Source: Candidatus Bathyarchaeota archaeon (GTDB lineage: Archaea > Thermoproteota > Bathyarchaeia > Bathyarchaeales > Bathycorpusculaceae). Taken from it: a stretch of 9,895 nt of DNA. The stretch lies in NCBI GenBank assembly GCA_030673805.1, contig DAOVIH010000043.1, positions 1 through 9,895 on the forward strand. Reading direction: 5' to 3'. Shown here piece by piece: positions 1 to 7,160 of the stretch; position 1 is the stretch's first letter, and each line of letters starts with the position of its first letter. The notes below the pieces were generated by a model. That model made no database searches. It was not told the DNA's origin and saw nothing but the letters and a program-made list of their open reading frames with translations. The position numbers and the translations under genes are program-made.

Positions 1-1958
1 CAGTATATTTGACCGTCCAAAGAGTTTGTTGCTGTGAGATAGCCGTCTGCAACTACTGGCATACGGAACCATCCAGATATGCTCCAAACATCATTTCCTG
101 AATCTGTGTCGATTGCATATAGTTTGCCGCCTCGCCATATGACTGAGTCTGGGGAGTGGTCATCGTTGGTCCAGAACACCTTCTTGTCAGCGATGGTGAT
201 ACCTGCGTAGATGGGCCAACTGTTATATACGGTTTCTAATCCAGAGTTTCCTTGATAGAAGTCCCACTCAAGATTTCCGGTTTTAGCATTGAAGGCGCGT
301 ACATGTCCATCATAACCTGCAATGTAGACTTGGTCGTAGGCGATGTCGATAATCTGGTTGAAGTATGCCCAATTGTCTGGAAGAGGATCGGTGACCCAAA
401 TTTCTTCTCCTGAACTTAGATCGTAAGCGTGTAGTGTAAGCTCAGAGTCATCATATATCACTCGTATTCCGTCTCTGATAGCTCTTGGAGAATAAGGAAG
501 TCTTGTAGGTGCGTAGTGACCATATACGTCTGTGATGTTTTTGACCCAAAGCAGCTGTCCGTTCCGGATGTCAAAAGCTGCATCTGTATAGGTGAATGGA
601 AACGTCGATGGGTCGGTATTATGTGTGATTAGGATGTTTTCTTCAAGGTTGATGTACTTGAGGGCTCCTGGGACGTATGTAATCGCCACGTCTAACTGTA
701 TTCCATAGCTCCCGTCTGCAATCGTTCCTTGTGGTACACTGTAGTACTCAAAAGCTCGTGGGGGTGGATATCTGCTGGATCCTGAATCTAAGATGGCTTT
801 GGTTGAGTTCCAAACCTTCAATCGTCTGTTGTCACTTGAGCCTGTGATCACGTAATTTAGGATTTCACCGTTGGGGCCAGCTATCGTGTCGCCTCTAGTC
901 GCGTTTGTAATGGTGAACTGGGGTTTTCCTGTGAATCCGTCGTAAATTTGGTATGTGGTGTTGCTTGCTCCTCCAGATTGGCTCCATAAGTGCGCGATGA
1001 GGCCGTGTTCGTTGGGCGAATCAAAGGATAAGACTTGAGCAAAGGCTATAGCTATGTCTTCCATGAACCATATCTCTTCTCCGGTGTACAAGTCTAAGCA
1101 GCGGGTGCCGATGATGTTGCCATTGTTTGTTGGATCGTGTTCGGTGTAGATGATTCTTCCTTCAAGGATCAGGGGTACGTAGGGTTGTTCGTATGATAAT
1201 CCAGTGTAGTAGGATTTGTCACCGAATTTTCCTCCACCCATACCTCCAAACCACAAAGGTCGTTTCCACATTACATGGGCACTATTTGGTGCAGAGGTGT
1301 ACGGAGAAAAAGCGGTGTTGCTTGGGAATCTGCGTCCTGGGTAGTCGTATCCTTGCATTAGCCAGTTGTCTGAGATTTGCCACCAGCCTTTGTTCTCAGC
1401 GTTTATAGGTCGTTCCCAGTACTCTGTTGGAAGTGGGTTGTCTGGGTAGGCTTCTATTCGATCTGTTTGTACAACAAGTTCAGTTATTGAGCTAGTTGTT
1501 GGTTTGAAGATGTAGGTGGTATCTGGACTATACGGGGTTGTTCCAATTCCAGTATAGTCTGGTGGAGTTGTAACTGATTGTCCTGGAAAGTGGGCTTGAA
1601 AAGTATAAGTTCCTATTTGAGATGGGGTGTAGTAAAAGATGTAGCCTGATGTTGCCCAAGCTGTAAATGGTCCCTTGGTCTCGGTGGTTCCATCAGGTTT
1701 AATGATGTCTAACGTAAAGCCGGTGAAGCGATCACCACCTTCTACGCTAAGTACAGTGGGTGAGGTTTTGTCCATTTGAACGGTTACCAGCACCGATTGG
1801 CTAACCCCTACAGGATCTGGAGAAACATTAACAAAGAGGACTGGGTCTACTTCAACGACTGCGGCTCCAACGACCGGCATAACTGCGACAAACGCAGCAA
1901 CTGCCAACATCAAAACCAAAGCAATAGCGGGTAATGTTTTGTTTTTTGTTTTTTTCAT
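1..1958 (-). CDS. Secreted PQQ-like beta-propeller repeat protein with N-terminal Ig-like domain (3' end outside the window)
   Basis: The reading frame is open from the ATG at 1958 to the left edge (652 codons, no stop; the frame agrees wherever I checked it), so the C-terminus is missing. Residues 1-32 form a signal peptide: basic MKKTKNK, a hydrophobic stretch, then VVGAA. Residues about 33-130 look like an Ig/FN3-type beta domain, with text such as VLFVNVSPDPVGVSQSVLV and YTPSQIGTYTFQA. A motif EYWERPINAEN followed by WWQISDNW then leads into repeated blades with the PQQ/WD-like signature of a dipeptide TGE or SGE/GN before a Trp (TGEEIW, SGEEIW, GNLEWDF, GNDVWSI). This architecture is known for archaeal cell-surface proteins; a C-terminal membrane anchor would be expected beyond the edge. 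No enzyme residues for PQQ dehydrogenase activity are evident, so a structural or binding role is inferred. The start is supported by AGAGG seven bases upstream. Function is otherwise unknown. Confidence 0.88.
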   Translation of the reverse strand, partial: MKKTKNKTLPAIALVLMLAVAAFVAVMPVVGAAVVEVDPVLFVNVSPDPVGVSQSVLVTVQMDKTSPTVLSVEGGDRFTGFTLDIIKPDGTTETKGPFTAWATSGYIFYYTPSQIGTYTFQAHFPGQSVTTPPDYTGIGTTPYSPDTTYIFKPTTSSITELVVQTDRIEAYPDNPLPTEYWERPINAENKGWWQISDNWLMQGYDYPGRRFPSNTAFSPYTSAPNSAHVMWKRPLWFGGMGGGKFGDKSYYTGLSYEQPYVPLILEGRIIYTEHDPTNNGNIIGTRCLDLYTGEEIWFMEDIAIAFAQVLSFDSPNEHGLIAHLWSQSGGASNTTYQIYDGFTGKPQFTITNATRGDTIAGPNGEILNYVITGSSDNRRLKVWNSTKAILDSGSSRYPPPRAFEYYSVPQGTIADGSYGIQLDVAITYVPGALKYINLEENILITHNTDPSTFPFTYTDAAFDIRNGQLLWVKNITDVYGHYAPTRLPYSPRAIRDGIRVIYDDSELTLHAYDLSSGEEIWVTDPLPDNWAYFNQIIDIAYDQVYIAGYDGHVRAFNAKTGNLEWDFYQGNSGLETVYNSWPIYAGITIADKKVFWTNDDHSPDSVIWRGGKLYAIDTDSGNDVWSISGWFRMPVVADGYLTATNSLDGQIY

Positions 1959-1965
1959 CTTTTAG

Positions 1966-1970
1966 CCTCT
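1966..1970 (-). promoter_or_regulatory. Shine-Dalgarno site of the beta-propeller gene
   Basis: On the minus strand AGAGG stands seven bases before the ATG at 1958. This is good spacing for an archaeal ribosome site, and it fixes the start exactly at the beginning of a classical signal peptide. Confidence 0.6.
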
Positions 1971-1977
1971 AATGAGG

Positions 1978-1986
1978 TTTATATTT
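1978..1986 (-). promoter_or_regulatory. Candidate archaeal TATA box
   Basis: Minus-strand AAATATAAA is centred 24 bases before the ATG at 1958, the distance expected for a nearly leaderless transcript. That conflicts with the AGAGG site, which would then be mostly untranscribed. A second candidate, CTATATTTT at 2077-2069, would give a leader of about 90 bases that includes the ribosome site. I cannot choose between them from sequence alone. Confidence 0.3.
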
Positions 1987-2370
1987 GTGGTGAGGCTTTT
2001 GTCGCCTTCAGCAACGTCACTTACGGAACTTAGTCATTGGATTTAGTTGAAAGATTAAGAAACAACGTAAAATATAGAAGGTTCATTGCTTCTTGAGCAA
2101 AACATTTGACTGAATTCACTTTTTCTTTGCTTCCCCCTGAATTCCCCTCTTGCAGATTGAGTCGTCTCCAGCGACTTAGACTCCATCACATAACTGTGTT
2201 ATGTACTGTTTCGGGATTTAAAGCTTGTTATTTCAACCCACAATTACACCTAGTGCAACAATTTGGGTGTCTTTATCGCCTAACCAACACTGAAAGTGTG
2301 TATGATCACCAAGATAAACACGCACAACACTATAAGTAAATCAATTTTTTTTTCTAACTGCCAACGGAAT
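1987..2370. other. Intergenic region without a supportable gene
   Basis: Apart from the possible TATA box at 2069-2077, this stretch holds only a weak inverted repeat (GAGTC at 2159-2163 and GACTC at 2179-2183, with a nested AGTCG/CGACT) and a run of nine T at 2345-2353. A 77-codon open frame on the plus strand starts with TTG, has no clear ribosome site, and has low-complexity composition typical of chance reading. No tRNA fold was found. Confidence 0.6.
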
Positions 2371-3036
2371 TTATAGGTAATGAGTCAGTTCTTTTGCAGA
2401 ACGCACTAATGCATTAGCAAAGAGTCTTGTTAAATCATACAGATCATCAATTGGAACACTAATATTTTGAGTTTCTTTACTATAAAATGTTAGAATCACG
2501 TCTTCAAATTCTGGTCGGTAGCGTTGAAGTAAATAATATATTTTCAAGTTTTTTAATGGTGTGAAAACTACAGCCCATTCTGTTGCTTCATTTACAGAAA
2601 AATCCGCTATTTCTCCACCTATTTTTTCTGTAATTTTAACCAGTTCTGCTTTTGTGATCTTCCTTAAGTCTTTGGTCCGGATGGCCATTTCCCTTTTATG
2701 CATAAATTCTATAGGTCGGCAACTTTCACCATATCCCAACTCTTTTAGTGCAACAACATCAGATCTATCAATCTTCAAAGTAATTCCCAATCTAGACTTG
2801 TTAGTTAAATCTAAAAAGACTTTGGAGCTTTTCTTCCAATAAATATTATTGTGGTGGGCACACACTATTGTTTTAATTGCTAAACTTACGGTTTCCCCGC
2901 CTTCCCTTTCTTTCAGATAAACCAAAAACCCAACAAAACAAAGAGGCAAACAAAAAAGCAAGGTTTTTGGCGAAAATGACAACTTGGTGGCAATCCATGG
3001 AAAAAACCCATTTCCGCGTTTTTCTGCAGAACCCAT
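2371..3036 (-). CDS. Unrecognised protein, 221 residues, start uncertain
   Basis: I do not recognise this protein with confidence. The C-terminal two thirds look genuinely coding: a charged helix-rich segment with RTKDLRKITKAELVKITEKIGGE near residues 120-142, then a beta-alpha end with FTPLKNLKIYYLL, PEFEDVILTFY, and a final helix PIDDLYDLTRLFANALV. That end pattern (two strands, an EF pair, then a DL-rich helix) vaguely resembles the C-terminus of DUF3786-type proteins; this is a guess from memory. Residues about 27-42 are hydrophobic (LLFCLPLCFVGFLVYL) and could be a membrane segment. However, the first 50 residues have odd composition and overlap another open minus-strand frame (3148-2873), so translation may begin later or a frameshift may be present. 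No strong Shine-Dalgarno precedes the ATG at 3036. The gene is divergent from the arylsulfatase gene, with 180 bp between them. Confidence 0.55.
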   Translation of the reverse strand: MGSAEKRGNGFFPWIATKLSFSPKTLLFCLPLCFVGFLVYLKEREGGETVSLAIKTIVCAHHNNIYWKKSSKVFLDLTNKSRLGITLKIDRSDVVALKELGYGESCRPIEFMHKREMAIRTKDLRKITKAELVKITEKIGGEIADFSVNEATEWAVVFTPLKNLKIYYLLQRYRPEFEDVILTFYSKETQNISVPIDDLYDLTRLFANALVRSAKELTHYL

Positions 3037-3124
3037 TCAGTGAGAATCTAACCTTAACTTTCCATGCCTCCAAAACAAGGCGCATTTCAAGACTTGTAAC
3101 TGGCGCATAATTACAAATTTTTAC

Positions 3125-3154
3125 TGTGATGACACAGTCACAAATCATTAAATA
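3125..3154 (-). promoter_or_regulatory. TATA box with adjoining inverted repeat between divergent genes
   Basis: Minus-strand TATTTAA (3154-3148) follows GAAAGG, a purine-rich BRE-like element. Within the expected -25 to +1 interval lies an inverted repeat with arms TGTGA (3125-3129) and TCACA (3138-3142) around eight bases. A symmetric site covering the TATA-to-start interval is the usual place for an archaeal repressor operator. It would control the gene at 2371-3036, and possibly the divergent sulfatase, whose start is 75 bp away. That it is an operator is inference. Confidence 0.35.
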
Positions 3155-3216
3155 CCTTTCTTGTCATAACCAAGGGTGTTCTAAATTATAGAAGTTTAAG
3201 AAGGAATTTTGAAAAA

Positions 3217-5571
3217 ATGAGTCTTAAAGAATACAAATCTGGAACTACGTTTGCCGGCGTGATTGGACGCACCCCCGACCAGTCCAGTCCTGCTTGGCCC
3301 ATGCCACTTCGTGCCAAAAAAGGCGCCCCCAACGTGTTGTTCATCGTCCTAGACGATACTGGCTTTGGCCAGCTAGGCTGTTATGGCAGCCCCATAGACA
3401 CGCCTAATCTTGACAGTTTAGCCCAAGAAGGCCTACGCTATAACAACATGCACACCACCGCCCTTTGCTCGCCCACCCGCACCTGCATAGTAACCGGTCG
3501 CAATCACCACTCTAACGCTATGGCATGCATCACCGAAGGATCAACTGGTTTTCCCGGTAGCAATGGCTACATACCCCTTGAAAACGGATTTCTTTCAGAG
3601 ATACTCCTACAACATGGTTATAACACCTACGCTCTTGGCAAATGGCACCTCTCACCCGCTGATCAAATCTCGGCAGCAGGCCCTTATGATCGCTGGCCTC
3701 TGGGCCGTGGTTTCGAACGTTTCTACGGTTTTTTGGGCGGCGAAACCCATCAGTACTACCCAGATCTAACGTATGATAATCACCACGTTGAACCTCCAAA
3801 AACTCCTGAAGAAGGCTATCATGTAACAGAGGACTTGGTGAACAAAGCCATATCCTTCATAGCTGATGCTAAGCAAGTTGCACCAAACAAGCCATTCTTC
3901 ATGTATTTCTGCACCGGTGCCATGCACGCCCCCCACCACGTCACCAAACAGTGGATTGACAGATACAACGGCAAGTTTGATGACGGCTGGGAAGCCTACC
4001 GCCAAAAAGTGTTCAACCGCCAAAAAGAACTAGGAATCATTCCACAAAACGCCCAGCTTTCGCGTCATGACCCAGATGTTAAACCCTGGAAAGAATGCTC
4101 ACCAGACGAAAAGAAGCTTTATGCACGCATGATGGAAGTTTACGCGGGATTCTTTACTCACACCGACTACCACATTGGTCGTCTGCTTGACTTCCTAAAG
4201 ACGATTGGCGAATTTGACAACACAATGATTATGGTAATCTCCGACAACGGCGCCAGCGCCGAAGGAGGACCTGAAGGCTCGGTTAACGAAAACCTCTTCT
4301 TCAACAATGTCCCAGAGTCACTACAAGAGAACCTTAAAGCCATCGACAAACTAGGCGGGCCTGAGACTTACAATCACTACGCTTGGGGCTGGACTTGGGC
4401 GGGCAATACACCGTTCCGTCGGTGGAAACGCGAAACCTACCGAGGCGGCATCAGCGACCCCTTCATCGTCCATTGGCCAAAAGGAATCAAAGCTAAAGGC
4501 GAAGTACGCACACAGTACGCCCACGCAATCGACATGGTACCCACCGTTTTAGACGCACTAGGGATAGAACCACCAGCCACCATTAAGGGCGTGACCCAAT
4601 CTCCAATACAAGGCATGAGTTTTGCCCCTACCTTCGATGATCCTAAGGCACCCACAAAACATCAAATTCAGTACTTTGAGATGATGGGTCATCGATCTAT
4701 CTATCATGACGGTTGGCGGGCGGTTTGTCCGTGGCCAGGCCCCTCTTTCAAAGAGGCAGGCAAGGGCTTTGGCGCACCGATTTCTGCAGAACAACTCACT
4801 AAACTAGATGCCACTAGCTGGGAGTTGTACCATGTAGAGACGGACATAGCTGAAAACCACAACTTAGCAAGCCAGAACCGACCAAAGTTGATCGAGATGA
4901 TTGCCCAATGGTATGTTGAGGCCGGGAAATACAACGTGTTACCTGTTGATGGACGTGGCGTGCAACGTTTTGCCGACCCACGCCCTCAGATTGCCATCGA
5001 CCGCAAGCGTTACACCTATTATCCAAACACGCAACCCATAGCCACAAATGCAGCTGCTAGAGTGTTGAATCGATCCCATGCCATTACTGCTGATGTTGAG
5101 ATTCCAAAAGGTGGTGCTCAGGGCGTACTGCTTTCTCAGGGCGGGAACGATGGCGGTTACGCATTATACGTCAAAGAAAGTAAGCTCCACTATGTGCACA
5201 ACTACGTAGCTAGAACCATTTACCATGTGGAATCAAAGGTTACTGTGCCCCAAGGCAGACACAAGTTGCGCTACGAGTTTGAAGTGACCGGCAAGCCAGA
5301 TTTTGCCACAGGCAAAGGTGCTCCGGGTCGCGCACAACTATATATAGACAATGAACTGGTTGGACAACGCGAGATGTCGGTAACTACGCCGGTTGCCTTA
5401 GGATTAGCTGGCGGAGTCTCGGTTGGAGTTGCGCCTGGTTCCCCAGTCACCCCAGACTACAAGCCACCATTTGAGTTCACAGGGAAAATTTACAGCGTAA
5501 CCGTTGATGTTAGTGGAGAACTCATCAAAGACACAGAAGCCGACTACCGCAAAATAATGGCCCAACAATAA
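3217..5571 (+). CDS. Arylsulfatase (formylglycine-dependent, AtsA-like, 784 residues)
   Basis: This is a sulfuric ester hydrolase of the alkaline-phosphatase superfamily. Visible active-site elements are metal ligands Asp46-Asp47 (LDDTGFG), the sulfatase signature CSPTR starting at Cys84 and continuing to TGR, Lys142 and His144 in GKWHL, His237 in MHAPH, Asp343-Asn344 in SDNGA, and a Lys/Arg cluster around 401-405 (RRWKRE). Cys84 would have to be converted to formylglycine. Residues about 600-784 form a beta-rich tail (GVLLSQGGNDGGYALYV, FTGKIYSVTVDV) that I know from long bacterial arylsulfatases of about 785 residues such as mycobacterial AtsA. Length and tail match that subfamily, so the gene is complete. 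No signal peptide is seen, so the enzyme is probably cytoplasmic. The ATG at 3217 has a purine-rich AAGAAGGAA about a dozen bases upstream. The true substrate is unknown. A bacterial origin by transfer is plausible but untested. Confidence 0.95.
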   Translation: MSLKEYKSGTTFAGVIGRTPDQSSPAWPMPLRAKKGAPNVLFIVLDDTGFGQLGCYGSPIDTPNLDSLAQEGLRYNNMHTTALCSPTRTCIVTGRNHHSNAMACITEGSTGFPGSNGYIPLENGFLSEILLQHGYNTYALGKWHLSPADQISAAGPYDRWPLGRGFERFYGFLGGETHQYYPDLTYDNHHVEPPKTPEEGYHVTEDLVNKAISFIADAKQVAPNKPFFMYFCTGAMHAPHHVTKQWIDRYNGKFDDGWEAYRQKVFNRQKELGIIPQNAQLSRHDPDVKPWKECSPDEKKLYARMMEVYAGFFTHTDYHIGRLLDFLKTIGEFDNTMIMVISDNGASAEGGPEGSVNENLFFNNVPESLQENLKAIDKLGGPETYNHYAWGWTWAGNTPFRRWKRETYRGGISDPFIVHWPKGIKAKGEVRTQYAHAIDMVPTVLDALGIEPPATIKGVTQSPIQGMSFAPTFDDPKAPTKHQIQYFEMMGHRSIYHDGWRAVCPWPGPSFKEAGKGFGAPISAEQLTKLDATSWELYHVETDIAENHNLASQNRPKLIEMIAQWYVEAGKYNVLPVDGRGVQRFADPRPQIAIDRKRYTYYPNTQPIATNAAARVLNRSHAITADVEIPKGGAQGVLLSQGGNDGGYALYVKESKLHYVHNYVARTIYHVESKVTVPQGRHKLRYEFEVTGKPDFATGKGAPGRAQLYIDNELVGQREMSVTTPVALGLAGGVSVGVAPGSPVTPDYKPPFEFTGKIYSVTVDVSGELIKDTEADYRKIMAQQ

Positions 5572-5591
5572 AAAAGCAACCCGCAAATCAA

Positions 5592-5628
5592 ATGAGTGCC
5601 ATACACACTCATAGCAACCCCTTTTTTT
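5592..5628. terminator. Bidirectional terminator between convergent genes
   Basis: A perfect 7-bp stem, ATGAGTG (5592-5598) and CACTCAT (5606-5612), encloses a seven-base loop. On the plus strand it is followed by seven T at 5622-5628, which suits termination of the sulfatase transcript. On the minus strand it is followed, after a spacer, by the six T complementary to A5570-5575, so it may also end transcription of the propeller gene arriving from the right. Confidence 0.6.
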
Positions 5629-5728
5629 CAAGCCTTAACTTTGGCGTGCGCTCTAGCACTAAAAATGTTGTGTGTGCTCACCTGGGATTACACGCTATTC
5701 TGAAAGGACGATTTCATTGTTTAGTTGC

Positions 5729-6982
5729 TCAAACATCTTTGTTTGCCCGCTTGAAATGGAGCACTAAAAACACACTCACCACAACAAACAATACCAACAC
5801 AAAGGTGATTGGAAGAACGAGAAGAGAATCAGAATCTTCTACTGTAAGCAGCCAAAAGTCTCTATATCCCGCAGAATCTCTAGTGCTGCACGTCATAGCC
5901 AAATCTTTGTTCTTGGCGAATACTATTGAAGTGGATGAATGATGCGCAGAGTTAGTATAGGTTTGGTTCCATTGCAATGTTCCAGCTGAATCAGTTCCTA
6001 CAAGCCAAAATTGGCCATCACCCACAATAGGCTGCTGAATACAAGCCAATACATACTCAGTATTATCGTTAACCACCAAAGAACCAACGTACTCGTTGGA
6101 TACTCCGCCATAAGTCATGTTCCACTCCATAACACCCTCAGAGCCCGCTTTGACCAACCAAGCATCCCAACCTCCCCTGCCAAAAGAGGTTGTACTACCA
6201 GCTAAGGCATACCCTCCATCTCTTGTTGCCGCCATAGAATTGGAGTATTCAGTGCCAACTCCTCCATAGGTTTTGTTCCACTCCAAGTTTCCCTGAGAAT
6301 CCGTTTTCACCAGCCAAAAATCTGCACTGCCAGCTCCACTAGGAATAGTGCTTCCAGTCAAAGCGTATCCTCCATCCAAAGTCTCAACCACGCAAGAAGC
6401 AAATTCATTATCTTCGCCTCCATAAGTCATGTTCCACTCCATAACACCCTCAGAGTCGGTTTTTATCAACCAAAAATCTGTCCCACCCGCCCCAAATGAG
6501 CGGGTTTCACAAGCTAAAACATACCCCCCATCACTACTCGCAACTAATGACTTTGCTCTTTCATGATCAGACCCTCCATATGTTCGATTCCACAACATGA
6601 CTCCCCAAGAATCAGTCCTCACCAGCCATGCATCATTATCACCATCATTTATGCTGCCTGCTAAAGCATAACCCCCATCATCAGTAGCCACTATGGACAA
6701 AACTATGTCATGTCCAGATCCGCCATACGTCATATTCCATTGGACCTCACCAAAACTGTCGGTCTTTATTAGCCAAGAATCATATTTGCCGGCACCAGAA
6801 GAGTTAGTTATTCCTGCTAAAGCATACCCCCCATCCTTTGTCCCAATCACACAATAAGCTTCATCGTCACCTCCCCCATCATATGTACTGGTCCATCTTG
6901 TCTTGGGAGCAGCAAAAACCAAACAAATCAGACTAGCACACAAAAAGACCAAACTGAAGGCGATCATAAATTTTCGATTCAT
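5729..6982 (-). CDS. Membrane-anchored seven-repeat beta-propeller surface protein (417 residues)
   Basis: The frame is open from 7087, but I place the start at ATG 6982. GGAG lies nine bases upstream (6995-6992), and a TATTTAA box at 7024-7018 would put the transcript start near 6995, inside the longer frame. This start gives an N-terminal signal peptide (MNRKF, then a hydrophobic stretch ending FAAP). Seven repeats of about 52 residues follow, each with the pattern DGGYALAG, then D-x-WL(V/I)KTDS-x-G and W-N-x-T-Y-G-G; the last two are degenerate. This fits a seven-bladed propeller, probably exposed outside the cell. Residues about 386-410 are a C-terminal transmembrane helix followed by basic KRANKDV, so the protein is a type I membrane protein with its propeller outside. 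Six blades carry an N-x-T sequon at the same place. Such proteins are common in archaea, and their binding partners are unknown. Convergent with the sulfatase gene. Confidence 0.88.
   Translation of the reverse strand: MNRKFMIAFSLVFLCASLICLVFAAPKTRWTSTYDGGGDDEAYCVIGTKDGGYALAGITNSSGAGKYDSWLIKTDSFGEVQWNMTYGGSGHDIVLSIVATDDGGYALAGSINDGDNDAWLVRTDSWGVMLWNRTYGGSDHERAKSLVASSDGGYVLACETRSFGAGGTDFWLIKTDSEGVMEWNMTYGGEDNEFASCVVETLDGGYALTGSTIPSGAGSADFWLVKTDSQGNLEWNKTYGGVGTEYSNSMAATRDGGYALAGSTTSFGRGGWDAWLVKAGSEGVMEWNMTYGGVSNEYVGSLVVNDNTEYVLACIQQPIVGDGQFWLVGTDSAGTLQWNQTYTNSAHHSSTSIVFAKNKDLAMTCSTRDSAGYRDFWLLTVEDSDSLLVLPITFVLVLFVVVSVFLVLHFKRANKDV
5843..6889 (-). repeat. Seven degenerate 156-bp coding repeats (propeller blades)
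   Basis: The conserved Trp of the D-x-WL motif recurs with a spacing of 49-52 codons through the propeller gene. Most divergence is in the loop between DGGYALAG and D-x-WL. Two copies share a 36-bp block with no mismatch (6108-6143 and 6420-6455), exactly two repeat units (312 bp) apart, which points to recent duplication or gene conversion among blades. Confidence 0.8.
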
Positions 6983-7017
6983 AAGGAAACGCTCCATTAA
7001 AAAAAACAATCTTTTCC

Positions 7018-7024
7018 TTAAATA
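7018..7024 (-). promoter_or_regulatory. TATA box of the seven-repeat propeller gene
   Basis: Minus-strand TATTTAA, preceded by the BRE-like GAAGCG, is centred 39 bases before the ATG at 6982. With the usual distance of about 25 bases, transcription would begin near 6995-6997, leaving a short leader that contains GGAG. This is the main argument against the longer open frame starting at 7087. Confidence 0.55.
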
Positions 7025-7160
7025 CGCTTCTACAAATTCAACTTTTGCAAATCCACTCTCATACAGATCCGCCCCCGGGGCAGCCACCTAATAACTCTAA
7101 ATGATTGAGCCCGCGCCAAAAGCCCTAATTGAACTTTAATCTACAACAAGTACTAGTGTA

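Noticed and set aside
2159..2183. Inverted repeat GAGTC...GACTC as a tRNA arm or terminator
   Set aside because: No cloverleaf could be built around it and no T-tract follows closely. Weak 5-bp arms occur by chance.
2106..2339. Open frame of 77 codons on the plus strand
   Set aside because: TTG start, no clear ribosome site, no recognisable domain, and unbiased composition. Most likely chance in a spacer.
2873..3148. Open frame of 91 codons on the minus strand overlapping the 221-residue gene
   Set aside because: Its start lies in the candidate TATA box, and its product is rich in Cys, Trp and Phe without a recognisable pattern. It is kept only as a possible frameshift partner for the neighbouring frame.
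5592..5942. Open frame of 116 codons on the plus strand
   Set aside because: It begins inside the terminator hairpin and runs antisense to the propeller gene. A shadow.
6903..7091. Open frame of 62 codons on the plus strand
   Set aside because: Antisense to the signal peptide and promoter of the propeller gene; rich in Lys because of the complementary A-rich DNA.
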